64,000 nt of DNA from Earliella scabrosa. Lineage: Eukaryota; Basidiomycota; Agaricomycetes; Polyporales; Polyporaceae. The stretch covers positions 496,001 through 560,000 of the forward strand of contig JABYQQ010000012.1 of assembly GCA_022605405.1 (NCBI GenBank), read 5' to 3'. A program made the translations under genes and the position numbers. Under the pieces are notes generated by a model. That model saw only the letters and a program-made list of their open reading frames with translations, was not told the origin of the DNA and did not search any database. Positions 33,996 to 46,651 of this stretch are shown one piece after another. Each line of letters begins with the position of its first letter. The stretch's first letter is position 1.

Positions 33996-34908
33996 TCAAT
34001 GAGTACCAACCAAAGTTTTCATGAGCTGTTCCTCTATACGTTGCGCTAGTGCTGCGCGAGTAATGTTGTAAGCCATTCCCTGGTCTCTCTTCCACAGGCC
34101 GTATTGGTTTTCGGAGGCGTTGACACCGCCTGGAAACTGGCGTAGAACATGAGATCGAATTTTAGCTGTGAGGAAAACACGCAGTGCGTACACATATGCG
34201 GATGCTGAACTTCTTGAGTGGCGGAAGAGCTCCGTCCTCGCGGAGAGGGCAAAGTAAGTGCTTGTTAGCGGCGAAGGCTTCCTTGTTCGGGTCGACGACG
34301 TTGCCGTTCTTCGCGTCTTCAAGGGAGACGTTGTAAAACTGCACCGGGGCTTTGGAAGACCCCTCCGGAACACGCTGGCGGCAGACATAGTCTTCCTGCT
34401 GAATAACCTGGTGGACGTTCAGGTCAATTATCTGTCAGTGTATGGATTTCGCATGTACGCTCACCGTGAAGCTAGAAACGGGCTCTGCTGACTGTCCATT
34501 GCTGTCGTGAAGCGTGTTGGATGCGGCTCCCTTCGCGCGACAAGTGCGAGAAGATGTCACTACACTGCCGACGATGGACTCGGAGGACAGACGTCCGTAA
34601 TTAACACGCACAACGGTGGGGACTGCCTCAACCCAACCCCGTGCAGTTCGAACATGGGTGACGATAGTCGTGTCCGTGAGCTCGCAGTAGCGGACAGTTC
34701 TAGTACCGATGGGGAATTGGCTCTCATGCACCTACGAGGGGGATTAGACTCGGAACGTCCTGGGCACGAGGGAGACAAATATCACCAGCTCTCTGGACAC
34801 CGTATGCATCCAAGCAGCAGTGTGCGAGCAGGGTGAGTATACTGCGCCGTCGGGGGATACTAGGCTGAATGCGGCAAAACGGAGGAGAGCGTACTTCGCG
34901 GGGATCAT
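33996..34908 (-). CDS. hypothetical protein of the duplicated-junction island
   Basis: A spliced frame can be followed on the minus strand. Exon 34908-34843 begins MIPAKYALLRFAAFSLVSPD. A second exon from 34731 includes FPIGTRTVRYCELTDTTIVT and VRVNYGRLSSESIVGSVV. A third includes VCRQRVPEGSSKAPVQFYNV and DPNKEAFAANKHLLCPLRED, and a last one ends QYGLWKRDQGMAYNITRAA ... LMKTLVGTH and a TGA at 33996-33998. The third-to-fourth join uses a 64 nt intron that keeps the frame. The reading is coherent and codon-like, but no family was recognised. There is no clear signal peptide or membrane segment. It is the only convincing gene inside the 33.8-39.4 kb island. Confidence 0.45.
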
Positions 34909-37900
34909 GGCGGCGCGAGTGGAAGGGGTAGGGGATTGGAGAACGACAGAAGCAGCCGCAGGTGGTTTTATCTCCTGCATCCCTGTGGCAAAGCAACGTG
35001 TTCCGACTCCCAGACTGTACTCTTCAAAGCGGCTCGCCGGCCAAGGTTGAAGGCTTCCAAAGTTGGCACACGGCCACCCTCAACTTCATACCCACAGCAC
35101 AACGGCAGAACTCGACCAATGGCCGCCAGACGATGACATGCTTGTGGTTGAGATGTGCCAGCTACGCCGATGCCGTACTACTTATCCAGGGTGGACATTT
35201 CCGCCATCAGATTTGATCTCAGGGTCACCTCAGGCATATTCGTGGCAGAACCACTCACGGAGTCTATTTGCAACTAATATAACGTCATGACGCTCGTCTC
35301 TGCGTTGATTGTTGTGCACCGGGATCTCAAAGGATCTGAGCAGTGGCACAACGACTTCTGACCTACCAGTGATACTTGACATTAACACACCAGTCGGAGG
35401 CCTGTTGAATGTGTTTCCACTGGTGAGCCGAAGTACTATCCAAACCTTGACCTACAATGTTTCTCAGACCGCCTGCGGAGTATGCGACTAGTGCTGCTCA
35501 CGACGTGTACTCGCCAGAGAGCGGATTCTGATACTGACGGGATATCCCGGGCTGTGACACCCTATTCCAAGTTATCGGTGCCTGTGGCTAAATAGGGTAT
35601 ACAAGCCTCGCGCGCGCTCAGGCCCCGCCTGGCTCAAATGGTAAAGGGTATCCTTATCCTGGGACTTGAAAACAATATCTCCCACTGTGTGCATACTACG
35701 CGTCGACGGTCGTGGCTGCCACTGGAAGTCTCGGAGAAAGAAGCAGGGTACTGCAGTAATTATTCAGGTACTAACTTCCGAGTCGCGCCTCGGAGGCTCA
35801 ACGTCACAGGGAAGTGGAACAGACGTCAGATACTCTGCAAGCCTCCCTCGCGATCGGTCTCCAGAGCTAAATCTTGGTCACTCTTCCTTCAACGTACGTA
35901 TCACCCGTCTATTAGACGTCGTGGGTTGCAAGCAAAAAGGACATGTGTCCCCCGCGTTTACCCGTGGGATCGACCAACTGTCCGGAGCACCTACAGCGCC
36001 CTCCCCTGCCATCCGTTCCACGTCAAACTTGGTACACTAGCACTATGTACAGCCCTGACCTCGGGAAAATTATTGATATGTTGTGAAAATGCTTCGTTCG
36101 AGTAGGAGTACGGTACAACATTTCGATGGTCCACCGGCGCTTCTTCACCGATGGCCTACCATATATGGCATCCCAGCCATACCCGACTGATGGCGCTTCC
36201 CCGCCCTCCTCCCGCCGCTATCCCGACGCAGCTTAGCGCTCTTGACTTCCAACGGGCGCTGGTACTCTGCGTTGGGCTAGACAACGGGATCAAGGCATTT
36301 CTCCCCCTGAGAATAATTATCTGTATATGTACTCGATGGTACCTTTTGAATGGCACCTTTTTCTGGGGAATAGGTGCTCTGGAAGAGGAGTTCCAGCTAG
36401 GCCGGACAGAAATGCAATAAGCAGCGGACAGAAAAGCGCCAGACGACAGGCAAATATCTCCCACGAGGCGGACGAGTATCTCCCAGTCTAGGGACCGTTT
36501 TGCAATATTATGCGGACATCAATGGAATCTAACAGCGGGCAAATTTCTCTCTAGACACGGGCCACATTCACATCCGATGGGACAGGAAGCTAAACGTCGC
36601 GGACATATGGACCCCTTGCGGGTTGCAACTTGAACCCACGCGCTTAGCACCGATCCCCCCATAGCCGACCGCGGACTTGTCATTCTCGCTGGCTGCCGTC
36701 CTCCATGGAGGGCGTTTGTGCCGTCGTCGGGCCCCCGCCTGTTGATGGCGCTCCCGCGTGTGCCGCCTCTCCTCATAATTCATTCAAACCCACAAAGGGA
36801 GCTGGGACGGCGATTTAATCGCGCCAACGAGGCCTTAGCGCACGGGCTGGAAGTCAGGATTGACTCCAAAAGTGACTTAGCGAGTCACTGGGCGGCTCAC
36901 AAGCGACACGATGATGCCAAATATGGGGGATTTTCGTTAAACGAGACGTGTTAATATTATAGACGGGTGGGTTGCGCCGCGTTGAACCCCGGAACTGAGG
37001 TCCTCCAACTTTCAACCTCATCCCGGGCCATTTGCGATTTCAAATCTAGTTGCAGGGTTCCGTGAGAGACACTAGCATATAATACTTCCCACCCCCTGGA
37101 CTGTGTGTTCATGATGTGGCAGCGTCGAGGCCTGGCCCAGGCCCAAAGTACAGTACAGTAGCGCCACCTACCCCTTTTATCTCTCAATCTTCAATGTGTT
37201 GCACGACGCTGGAATGATCAGCACGCTGCGGCTTAGTGAACGCACTGAGCTTGTTCAAGACTGCCGGCGCTTCAATAGAATGTTGCTGGGATTTCTAATA
37301 TAGTCCACTGAACCCCCTATCATTGTGCCTACGGTAGACTAATACAAAATTCTGGCAAGTACAACATTTCCTGGGGAAAATATGGGCATGGGAGGGCACT
37401 TTGCTTGCCTCTCGTACTGAACCAGGTGCGTCATACGTGAAGAGTGAGTCCAGCGTCTATTGCCCGGGTTTTGCCGCTGGAGCGCTGGAACGCGGGAATA
37501 ACGGATTCATGGACTTTCTGTCCATCTTCGGTTCCCATCGGTCACCGATAGGGACCTAGGCGCGCAGAGTCGTTTTCCACCGGGCATGATGCAAGTCCGG
37601 TGGATAGGCTCAACCATCCAGACAACTCCGCCGACGCGCCCTGTATTATGGTAAAGCCTTTCAGACACCACCCTGATCTCAGGCAGGAACCCGATCGACC
37701 GCTTTTCGAGTCTAACCGGTGGATGCTACTCACACGTCCACAAAGTTTTTGCAGATGAGATAGCGAGAGTAGGCGAGCGCGCGTCACTATGGCCGCTATC
37801 AACTCATGCTGGATACTGCGGGACTATTTCGAGCGCAGTGAAGCAAACCGGCTATTCCTTCACCTTGTAAGTACTGCCCATCTGACATCACACCGGGGCA

Positions 37901-39368
37901 TCACCGAAATTGAGGCTGTAGATTACGTAGACGTCACACTGGAAGCCCGCGACCAGCCGCAACCCCTGTGGCGGGTATCTCACCCCCATAGATGAAATAC
38001 ACCAGCACTGCCAACGCGATCTCGGATTGGGAAGATCTCGCCAATGAACGACCATCCGAGTACTTGGAGACGCTTCTCATTGAAGAGGCTGGGAGGTCGA
38101 GCCACCCTGGTTGCCAGATTCCAACTGTTCTCATAATGATATGCCCCACGTGGTCAAAACACATTAACAGTGGGATGAGACGGAACTACGAGGCCCGCGC
38201 GCGTGGCGAAACGAGGCGGGGGCGTCAAGGGCACGGCACAGTTTCCGCAGGCTTTGCTGTCACACCCGAACGTATGCGACGTCCCTGTGAGTGTTTTTCG
38301 AAAATGGGCCTGTCGATATGAGAACAGCTGACATCCATTGGCAATCATCACCAATCATGCACCTACGGGCCAGTACCGGGACCGTTTCCGCCGGCAGCTT
38401 GCGGAACCAACAGCATGCAACCAGACTGCTTTGTCTACCACGCCCGGGAACACGACGACCGTTCCGATGTGAACGGCACGTCTGGTGATATCGCTATACC
38501 GCTCAATAGAGGCGCTCCTTGAGTCCATAGACCCATTCTATAACAGTCAGCTATTCCTCCATAGGAGGTTCCCTAGGCGCTATCTTGAGTCCAGGATGCG
38601 CCGGGAACCCTCCTGGGGGATCAACACTTCGATATGGAACTCCACCGAGATGTATCCGTTGTACATGTTCGTGGGAACCATTTGGAAACCCCGTCTTGCA
38701 GCAGACAGCTGTCGAAGCACTGCAAAAAGCGCCGACTGATCCTCCTTACTGAGGCCTTGTTGATGCGAGTCGAGATTCACCACGAGATTTGGCTGACTCT
38801 CACTACTCATAGTGAATCGGACATCTCCTAAAGCCTTCCGTCGGACGTGATCCGCGAAGGCTGGGAGTCTTACGGCAAGGCCAACCTCGTGGTGGTGGGC
38901 CGATCTCCGCGGGTGCTCGTGTGTCTGGACGTGCGCGTCACGGGCTCATGCAAGTCAAAGAGCCTCCAACCGTCGACAGCGTGGCGGCTGTCGGACGAGC
39001 GGCTCCGGGACTCACTGGCTCAGCACCTCTTCGAGGCAGTCCGAGTCCCGGAGTCGGATGCCGGTACTGCGTTGCCGTCAGCAACCGGAAACGCGCGGGC
39101 AGCGTGACAGACAGACTATGGGGCGGGGTGGAGACGGGCGCGATCAAGAGAGCGTGCGAGCATACAGGCGAGAGGAGAGAGAGAGCAGGGGTCGTCAAGA
39201 AATGGTCCCTGCAGCTGGCGCATTGCTCACGAGCCCAGGTCATACAGGTCTCGCTTCTCACATACGCTGACAAGTTTGCTGCTGGTGGTTGGCGGTTCTC
39301 GACGGTGAGTCTGCTAACTCCAGACTGCTGATGCTGAGTGGTCTGTCGGACGATGACGAGTGTGAGGA
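34909..39368. other. 4.5 kb gene-poor island
   Basis: Many short, non-conserved ORFs on both strands and a base composition less GC-rich than the flanking genes. No transposase, reverse transcriptase, terminal inverted repeat or tRNA was recognised. A frame near 38834-39110 (PSDVIREGWESYGKANLVVV) looks protein-like but could not be extended or assigned. Probably decayed inserted or duplicated DNA. Confidence 0.5.
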
Positions 39369-39602
39369 ACCTGAGGATGAAGAACGACATCATGCATACA
39401 TATGATACAACAAGGTAGTTTACAACACGTGGTGGCGTACACATAAATACAGCATCGTCCAGATTCGGTCGAGTGGGTTCTGGTTACCACTTGCAAGAAC
39501 ATTCAGTCTTCCGGGATTCGGTAGTATAGAGGCTGACAACGGATTCAGCGAGGGGCTGACACATGCGCCACCAGACCACGTACCGTGTTGAACACATGAT
39601 AG
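39369..39602. repeat. direct repeat copy 2: decayed AP-3 beta 3' end plus true CWH43 3' end
   Basis: Begins with a decayed copy of the AP-3 beta C-terminal codons (cctgaggatgaagaac, tacaacaaggtag), continues with tttacaacacgtggtg and aaatacag, and runs into the intact last two exons of CWH43. It corresponds to 33586-33808. Confidence 0.7.
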
Positions 39603-42600
39603 TGATGACCGTTCTTGCCCCCCAACTCTGGGTAGTACGGCATTGGGAACCACTGCGCGACACGAGTCGTGAGCCTGATCCTCCACAATACTCACACGAG
39701 GGCCACTCACATGGTCGACGGGCAACATTTCCTTGTAGGACCGGAGATACCGTGCCTCCCTGCTGTCATCTGCCATGGTCATGCCAGAGCGCGGCACGAC
39801 GAACTGGCCGATCTGCAGCTCCGTGTCCGTGACGATGCCCCTCGATACGCGCGCGTACGAGGTGCGGTACAGGCCGCGATAGAAGATGTACTCGCACCTG
39901 CGCATCGACCATGTCCGAGTCAGCATCCAGTTGTTGTGAGACCAGGACGGGAGCTGCTCAAGCGCTCACCAGCGGTCGGCGTCCTCGTCGTCAATGTCGT
40001 GCACCTTCCCGTCGAATACCATGATTTCGTACGGCGCGGGGCGCTTGGCATGCGGCTTCGTGACGACGTAGCCGAGGAAGATGACGGGCTGGGGGTACGA
40101 CTCGGCCATGATTCGCGCGAGCTCCTTCGACTGCAGCTCGCGGTCTACCGGGGTCTCCTCTGCGGCGTGCATTCAGTGAGGCAACCGTTGGAGACACGCC
40201 CGAACGGGGAGCATACCTTGGCCGTTGTGGGCGACGATAACCTTGACCTCGGTCCCAAACATGTCGAGGTGTGCCTCGATTGCTGGCGCGAGCTCACCAT
40301 CGGGTGACGGCAACAGGTGGTGCGTGGAGTTGATGATGGGGAACTAGACAGCACATTCAGGCTCTACTTGCACGCAGGAGGACCAAAACCGAGACGGACT
40401 TTCGATAGGAGCACTGCGCCCCATGTATGCCGATTCGAACCTGGACCGATGTCGACGTACTGTGTCAGAGTTGTCAGCACTGTTGCGCAGCAATACGCAG
40501 CAAGGACTCACATAGCCAAGCTCTTCCGCCATGACACGGGAACTGAGGGTACAGTCAGCATCCGTGATGCCGGCATTCCATGACACTGAGCACGCACAGG
40601 TCGCGGTTCCCAAACACGACTCGCTATTTGCGCATGTCAGCCACTGCCGCGAGCTGAATACCGAGGCCGGCGACAGCCAATCACTCACATGAAGATCTGT
40701 CTCAAGCAGCCCGACCACGTCAAGCTCCATATCCCTGCACGAGGACATGCATCAGCACACAATCCACTCCCACAGGACCGACAAACATCGCGCACCTAAC
40801 CAAGTCACGCATGAGCCTCTGGCTGTCCCGCCCTTCGTTATCGATCCCAAAATGCACCGTCCAGATACCCGCGCGGACGATGCGCGGTCCAGGGCGGTAC
40901 GGCCGCGGCACGACGCTCGGGGTGCGATACAGCGCGACGAGGAGCGAGACGACCGAGACGAACGTGATCGTATACTGCACCATGTACTGCGCGGGCTTCG
41001 GGAGCGCGAGCGACGAGGGGAGAGCAGAAGTGCGCGGCCACTTGAAAGCGAGCGCGATGCACGCAAACTGAGCGGCAAGGATCCTATTGCGCCGCTGGTC
41101 AATATCATGAATCTCCAGATCAGATGAGCAGCAACACTCACAAGTCCGTCCTTTCGCGCAAGTACACTCCACCCGGCACGAACGCATACGCGACCGTGAA
41201 CGTGCTCGCGACGTCGAAGACGCACACCACAAGCCACGCGACCGTCGCCGTCTTCGCAACCCCACCCTCGCGCGCCGCCTCACTCGCGCGCGCCCACACG
41301 ACGGGGATGACGCTCATCAGGAACGCCGCGACGCCCAGCCCGCCCGCGTACCCCGCCCAATCCCTGTAAGCGTACATGACATACGCGCAGCCCGTGCCGA
41401 ACGCGAGGTAGAGTGGGTGCGCAAGCGCATCGATCGCGGACGGCGAGCTCGCGAGGAGCGTGGCTAGAGCGAGTCCAAGGGCCTGCGCGACATGGGTGAG
41501 GGAGCCATGCTGGTTCGGGAGTGGGCCTTTGATGGGATATCCGGTCCAGGACCATGCGATGAGGGTGCTGGGATCTGAGAGGAGCGAGTGCAGCGAGAAG
41601 ATGAGTCCGCCGAGAGCGATCGCTGCGGGGAGCCAGGGTTGCTTGCCGCGCGCGGGTTGGATGGGGTGTGTCTTGTTGGGCGTGACAACAGTGGCAGGGA
41701 TCGCAGGACGCGATGCGAACTCGAGTATGGCCAGAATCGCAAGCGCAATACCGGTCTTGTTGTACCCGCCAGATCGTTCGTTGACAAACGGCCAAACTGT
41801 GCGGTATCGATAATCAACGCACGGATTTGTCGAGCTAGCGAGCGACAGCTTACCTGGGTTGTTCGAGTGATTCGCATGTTTGGACACGCTCGACATGAGG
41901 AATCCAAGCCCAGCAACTGAAATGAGCATAACAAGATGATGGATCGATGAGCGGAAAGCGCGCGCCACAATCTGGGACATACCAGTGGCCTGATACACGA
42001 CGCCGTCTTTCTCGTCGCCAAACCACTGAACTGCCGCACCAATCGAAGCAGCCCAGTTGGCAAATGCGACCAGTAGCAACCTCACAAGCGGACTCTTCGA
42101 TATGAAGGCCAGGAGTCCCACGAGCGACAGCCCATGGAGGACGGTGCGGCCTTCCCTGGTGTACGCCCACTCCTTGAAGGGCGGAATCCCGAGGCATATC
42201 GGGGACAATGTGGACAGCAACGCGAGCTCCTGACCGGATATACCGAGTTCCCAGACGGAGAAGTAAAATAGCGTCGGCGCGAGGGCCGTATAGACAGACC
42301 AGTAAATGTATGCTGTGGCACCGTTCATCGGTCAGCACGCGCGGTATATTGTCCGACTAAGAAGACGTACAGAGATACAGGTCGCTGACGAAGGATACTG
42401 TCGGCCTTACACGCGCATATAGCGATGTCGGTAGCACCTCTGTGCGCTGTACAGCAGATGTTCCACTGGCGGGTGTCGATGCTGGCGCGGACTCAGGTTC
42501 GGGCGCCGCATCCTTAGTTATCTCCTCTGCTTGTCTTCCACTGTGTGTGAGGTCAAAATTAACATGGGTTCACGCCAAACGGTTCAATCTTTGATACATT

Positions 42601-43678
42601 TTGTCCGCTTCTGAAACACCTCCGACGAGTGTCCCGATGGTGATCTTGTACTCACATTGTCAGCAAACACGGTCGACGCATATTGCATGGAGACATTGGC
42701 TGACCTTGAGGTCGGCAGCTCTGAAGTCGGCCTCTGCCGAGGAATCATACAAGATATCCAAGAATATGAGGCTCCATTCAAAGAAGCTGTACCGCGTGTA
42801 TGCTGCAGACCACGTTGTGTCAGCTATGCATACACGCGATGCGGAGGCTGTGAGTTCTTTACCTCCGGGTATACGGTGCACTTTGTGCTGAACGAAGAAG
42901 TATATCATGGGTACAAGAGATGCGAAGAAACTGCATTCGCACTACATCAGTCGAGAGCGCGGCAATCAGGACTACGGACTTACGCTACAGATGTCCACCG
43001 CCTAGATGTGAGGTGAGTGAATTTACACGCGCAAGATATCTTGCAGAACGAACCTGCGGCGTCGGGCAGCAGTATGGTTGACCGCGGTACATGCTAGAGA
43101 GCCAAACATCCACGGAATATTGAGTACAATATAGCTGATCATGAGGACGTCGTGAACGTCATGGTCGTCAGATGAGGTAATGTACACCCATCCTCCGCAG
43201 GAAAGCGTGCGGAGAAAGCCTATGAGAAGGAGGAAACCAGGAATGCTCGTGACTGGGTTACGGTGGAGATAGTACTGCAACGCAACCAGCGCGAAGCGTG
43301 GGCCTGAAGAGGCATGAATTTGGTCCTCGGATGGAGTCCGTTGAACGAGCTACTCACCAGCATTGAGAGCGATGAGGATCTGGAAGATATTACGTTCAGG
43401 GTACCAGTCGCCAATCCTGGACCGCAGCATGGGGGAGATTCGTTCATATGAGGAGCTGTTGCCTGCTACATCGGAGATGAAACTCACGTTGCAGATACAG
43501 ACGGAAACCATTCCTGAGGATATCCGGCAACTCCGTTCTTGACAATCTTCTTGTAGTGCAATGCACAACCAACAAACAACGCGCTCAGAAAGGCAGCAAA
43601 CGCGAGATAAGTGTGTATCCTCGCTATTGTGGACGCATGTAGGACGAATGGCTCCGGCTTTCTGGCGACGGATGTCAT
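39503..43678 (-). CDS. CWH43: CWH43-type GPI-anchor lipid remodelling protein
   Basis: Multi-pass ER protein fusing a FRAG1/DRAM/SFK1-like N-terminal membrane region (PGAP2-like) with a C-terminal endonuclease/exonuclease/phosphatase domain (PGAP2IP-like). In yeast it is needed to put ceramide on GPI anchors. The first exons are 43678-43488, 43416-43358, 43303-43027, 42930-42863 and one from 42802; they give [40 protein letters not shown] and [20 protein letters not shown]. The second membrane block has [20 protein letters not shown]. The phosphatase part shows [53 protein letters not shown] and [20 protein letters not shown]. The last exon gives PLYYRIPED and the stop at 39503-39505. Joins around 42540-42720 remain unresolved. 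Confidence 0.88.
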
Positions 43679-44166
43679 GACTGAGGCAGGCTCGCCGATG
43701 GGAACTTGCGTTGTCGTATAAGCGAGGTGCAGGGCACGGATGGACGTGAGTCTGAGGGAGAAGTTGGACAAGGCCTTTGGGGCGTGGATATTGGAAGCTG
43801 AGACAGCTGCCACGACGGCGGCGACGCAGGCTGAGGCCTGAGTGCGGTCGGCCGCAGACGGGTCAAGCGACTGGGCACACTCATCGAGCGGGTCATTCAT
43901 TCTCTGACACCACGTGGGAACGACGTCACCGTGTCGCGTATTCTTGGCGTGCGTGGGCGCTTCACTCGCCCTCAGTAGTGGGCGTCTAAAGTACTCGACG
44001 ACTTTCAACTCGGCTCCCCGGCCAGTCAACGTGACGTTTCAACGCACAGTGGTTAGTAGTGGCGGCGGCAGCCCGTATTAACCTACCACCTGCGTTGCGT
44101 CGTAGTCCTTTTCGACATTGCCACGCTGGCTGGGCCCGCCTGAACCACGCACAACCAACACATAAC
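43679..44166. promoter_or_regulatory. divergent spacer CWH43 / P-loop NTPase
   Basis: About 490 bp between divergent starts. Open frames run into it from both sides but without conserved motifs; the CWH43 frame is open upstream to an ATG at 44029, which is not favoured. No TATA box was found. Confidence 0.4.
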
Positions 44167-45992
44167 ATGATTTCTTCGCTTGCGCAGTCCAAACTCGACG
44201 CTCTATACGCACAGGCGTCCTTCATCCACCGCGATGCTTGGGGAAAGCAATGGCCAGCATCCGGTCGACACACCATTTGCTTCACTGATCTCAGGCCTAG
44301 CACCACCGCTGCAGCCACCCCCAGTGCTCGCCCAATGGACGCCCCAGCGGCCACCGTGGACGTCGACAAGGATCAAAACCTCACCACTACCACTCCCAGC
44401 CCTCGTCTCACCGACGCCCCGCCGGACCACAGCGATGACATGGCGAGTTACGAAGACCACGAGGACCTTTTGAAAGACCTCCTTGACATTCAATACGACG
44501 AACTCACCTACGACTACCTCACAGGCGTGCAAAAGGTTGCGGCCGCTTTAGGATCAGCTACGATGCTCAGGGACTGTCTCATCATTCGTGGCGATTACGT
44601 CTACCTCCGAGAGGAGATCGAGCGAATCCAGAGTCATGGGAGGCAGGCAGTGGCGATAGTGGGCCAGCCAGGAATCGGTATATATGTCGAGGTTTCTGTT
44701 CGTGTCAGACGGCATGCCCCATTGACTCACTGCTGCTAGGCAAGACCGTGTTCCTCCTGGCTATCCTCTTCTACCGCTTGGAGCGCAAACTTCCGACAGC
44801 GATCCAGTTTCGTCACAACTACTGCTTCATTTTCGATGAACAAGGCGTGACCGCCCATTCTACCGATGACGTCCCTTCGGATCGTCTGAGCAGGTGCTGG
44901 GCTCTGAGCGACAGCAACGCTATCGTGCACCAACCATGCGCTGACTTTCAGGCTTACGCCGCCCTTGTCGTCCAAGCATCGTCGCCAGGACCCGACAGGT
45001 GGAAAGAGTGGTTGCGCCAGAAAGACGGCGTCACGGTCGCGATGGAGTTGCCCACTGTGTTGGAGATCGGGGCAATCATGTAAGTCCATTTAATATGTAT
45101 CAGTCGTGCCATGGCCCAGGTCCTGATGCAGGCTTCCCACAGCAAGGAACTTGGAGGCAACACTTCATCCACGTATGCGTACGTTGCGAAGTGGGGGCCG
45201 TCGATCCGGACTATTGTTGGCATCGTGCTCTCCGGGAACCCATCCGCTGCAGAAGAGGTCGAACTCGATAAAGCTAACACGGCCGCAGTCAGTATCTGTC
45301 GGGCGTATTCCCACTATACGATCGCGGAGGGTTCCAGCCTCGTTTTCCAACGTCCTTGTCACAAAGAGGGTCGGCGTCTCTATTCCCTCCACCCATTCAT
45401 CCCGACGAACCACCTCGCTAACATCCTCGAATCTCATCGCAAGAGGTTGAAGAACGCCGATTCATTGAACTTGTTCGCACTCCTCAGCTGCCATGCTTAC
45501 ACAAGGCAAGCCGCCGGCTGGACGCACGAACAACGGATGCATTCCCGCCTGCTCGCGGGCACGGAAGACGCAGGCAGGCTTCAGATCTTCAACTCTGCTG
45601 ATGGAGGCTCGGATTATTGGCTCCTTCCGTCCGCCAAACTGCTTCCCGGCACCTTGGCTGCCCTTACCACCGTGGGCGGCTCCCAGTCATTCTACTGGAT
45701 GCCTCTGGCGTCCAACTTCCCCGGCATCGACGCTGTTCTCGGCGATGCCACGGGCCGCATCTTCGCCCTGCAGGCGACGATCGCAAAGAGTCATTGCAGC
45801 CCCCTCGAGGGACTACGTCGTCTGTGGAGCAAACTCCGTCCGGCAGTCCGAACGTCGTGCAGCTTGCATGTAGTCGTTGTTGCGGACGAGCACGAGATAG
45901 CCGACAAGCTCGTGCAACAGTTCTCTCCGGAGTTGCTGACCGGGTGGAAGGAGGGACTGGGTTCGGTCTCGGTCTGGAGCTGCGTTCTATAA
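44167..45992 (+). CDS. P-loop NTPase of the fungal Crinkler/RHS-like type, copy 1
   Basis: Exons 44167-44677, 44740-45079 and 45143-45992 give 566 residues. A Thr/Pro/Asp-rich N terminus is followed by a helical segment and Walker A AIVGQPGIGKTVFLL near residue 170; the intron 44678-44739 falls inside the last Gly codon of the loop. FRHNYCFIFDEQGV and later WKEWLRQKDG follow. The C-terminal region (HEIADKLVQQ, preceded by SCSLHVVVVADE) resembles the degraded nuclease-like end seen in Crinkler/RHS family proteins of mushrooms. The family call rests on architecture remembered from Agaricomycete genomes. A start at 44059 is also open, but 44167 (MISSLAQSKLDALYAQ) is preferred. The role is unknown; relatives are discussed as secreted effectors or conflict-type NTPases. 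Confidence 0.65.
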
Positions 45993-46651
45993 TGGTCGCA
46001 GTTGCATCATGTCATTGACTCCTTCCCTCATTCTTGTTCCGCCGTCCTGCTCCGGACGCGTCACTCTGCTGTTCGATATCGCGTTCTTGTCAGGTACGTT
46101 GACGGATACAATATTTGGGCCCAACGCATGCTGACACTTCGTCTTCGTCATTTAGACTCTAGGACGACAATTCGTCTCCGCCAGCTGCGACTCACGTGCT
46201 ATCGAAGGCTCCGATGATTGTTTTTTTTCATCCTGCTCGAATCATGCCCCGGGCCAGAGAGGCCACTTTCCTCCATCGTCTCCCACGTCCATCCTCTTAG
46301 GTGAACGTGGTTCTTCTGCTAGGCATCGATTTCTTCTTTACATATTTACCTCTCAGCGGGAGGGGGGATTGCTGAGTTTGGCGCAGTCATCGTCGTCGAT
46401 TTTGTCCGTGGTAGCCTCCAAGCAATCATAATGTAGGATAAAAGGAGAGTTGTACGGCTGCTCTGCGGCACACAGCGAGGGCAATAGGATTAGACGGAGT
46501 GCATCAGAATTGAAGCGGAAAGACAAACGGCGCTCCGACGTGGGCGCCTACGGGACTTGGTAGATCTCCGTCATGTTGGACGACCCGCTCGAGCAGCACG
46601 CTACTCCTGTCTGCTCTCCATTCTACTCCTCTCCCTTCCTCGTCTTCCACC
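45993..46651. other. intergenic region before Nudix gene
   Basis: About 660 bp between same-strand genes. It has a T run near 46220 and otherwise no ORF or motif of note. Confidence 0.5.

Noticed and set aside
35620..35700. A-box-like tggctcaaatgg suggesting a tRNA
   Set aside because: No B box or paired acceptor stem follows within tRNA length.
36600..36680. tRNA-like B-box (gtgggttcaag...) on the minus strand
   Set aside because: No matching A box at the right spacing and no acceptor or anticodon stems could be drawn.
43456..43487. A 32 nt intron in CWH43
   Set aside because: Too short; the acceptor further on (intron 43417-43487) gives the conserved [12 protein letters not shown] junction.
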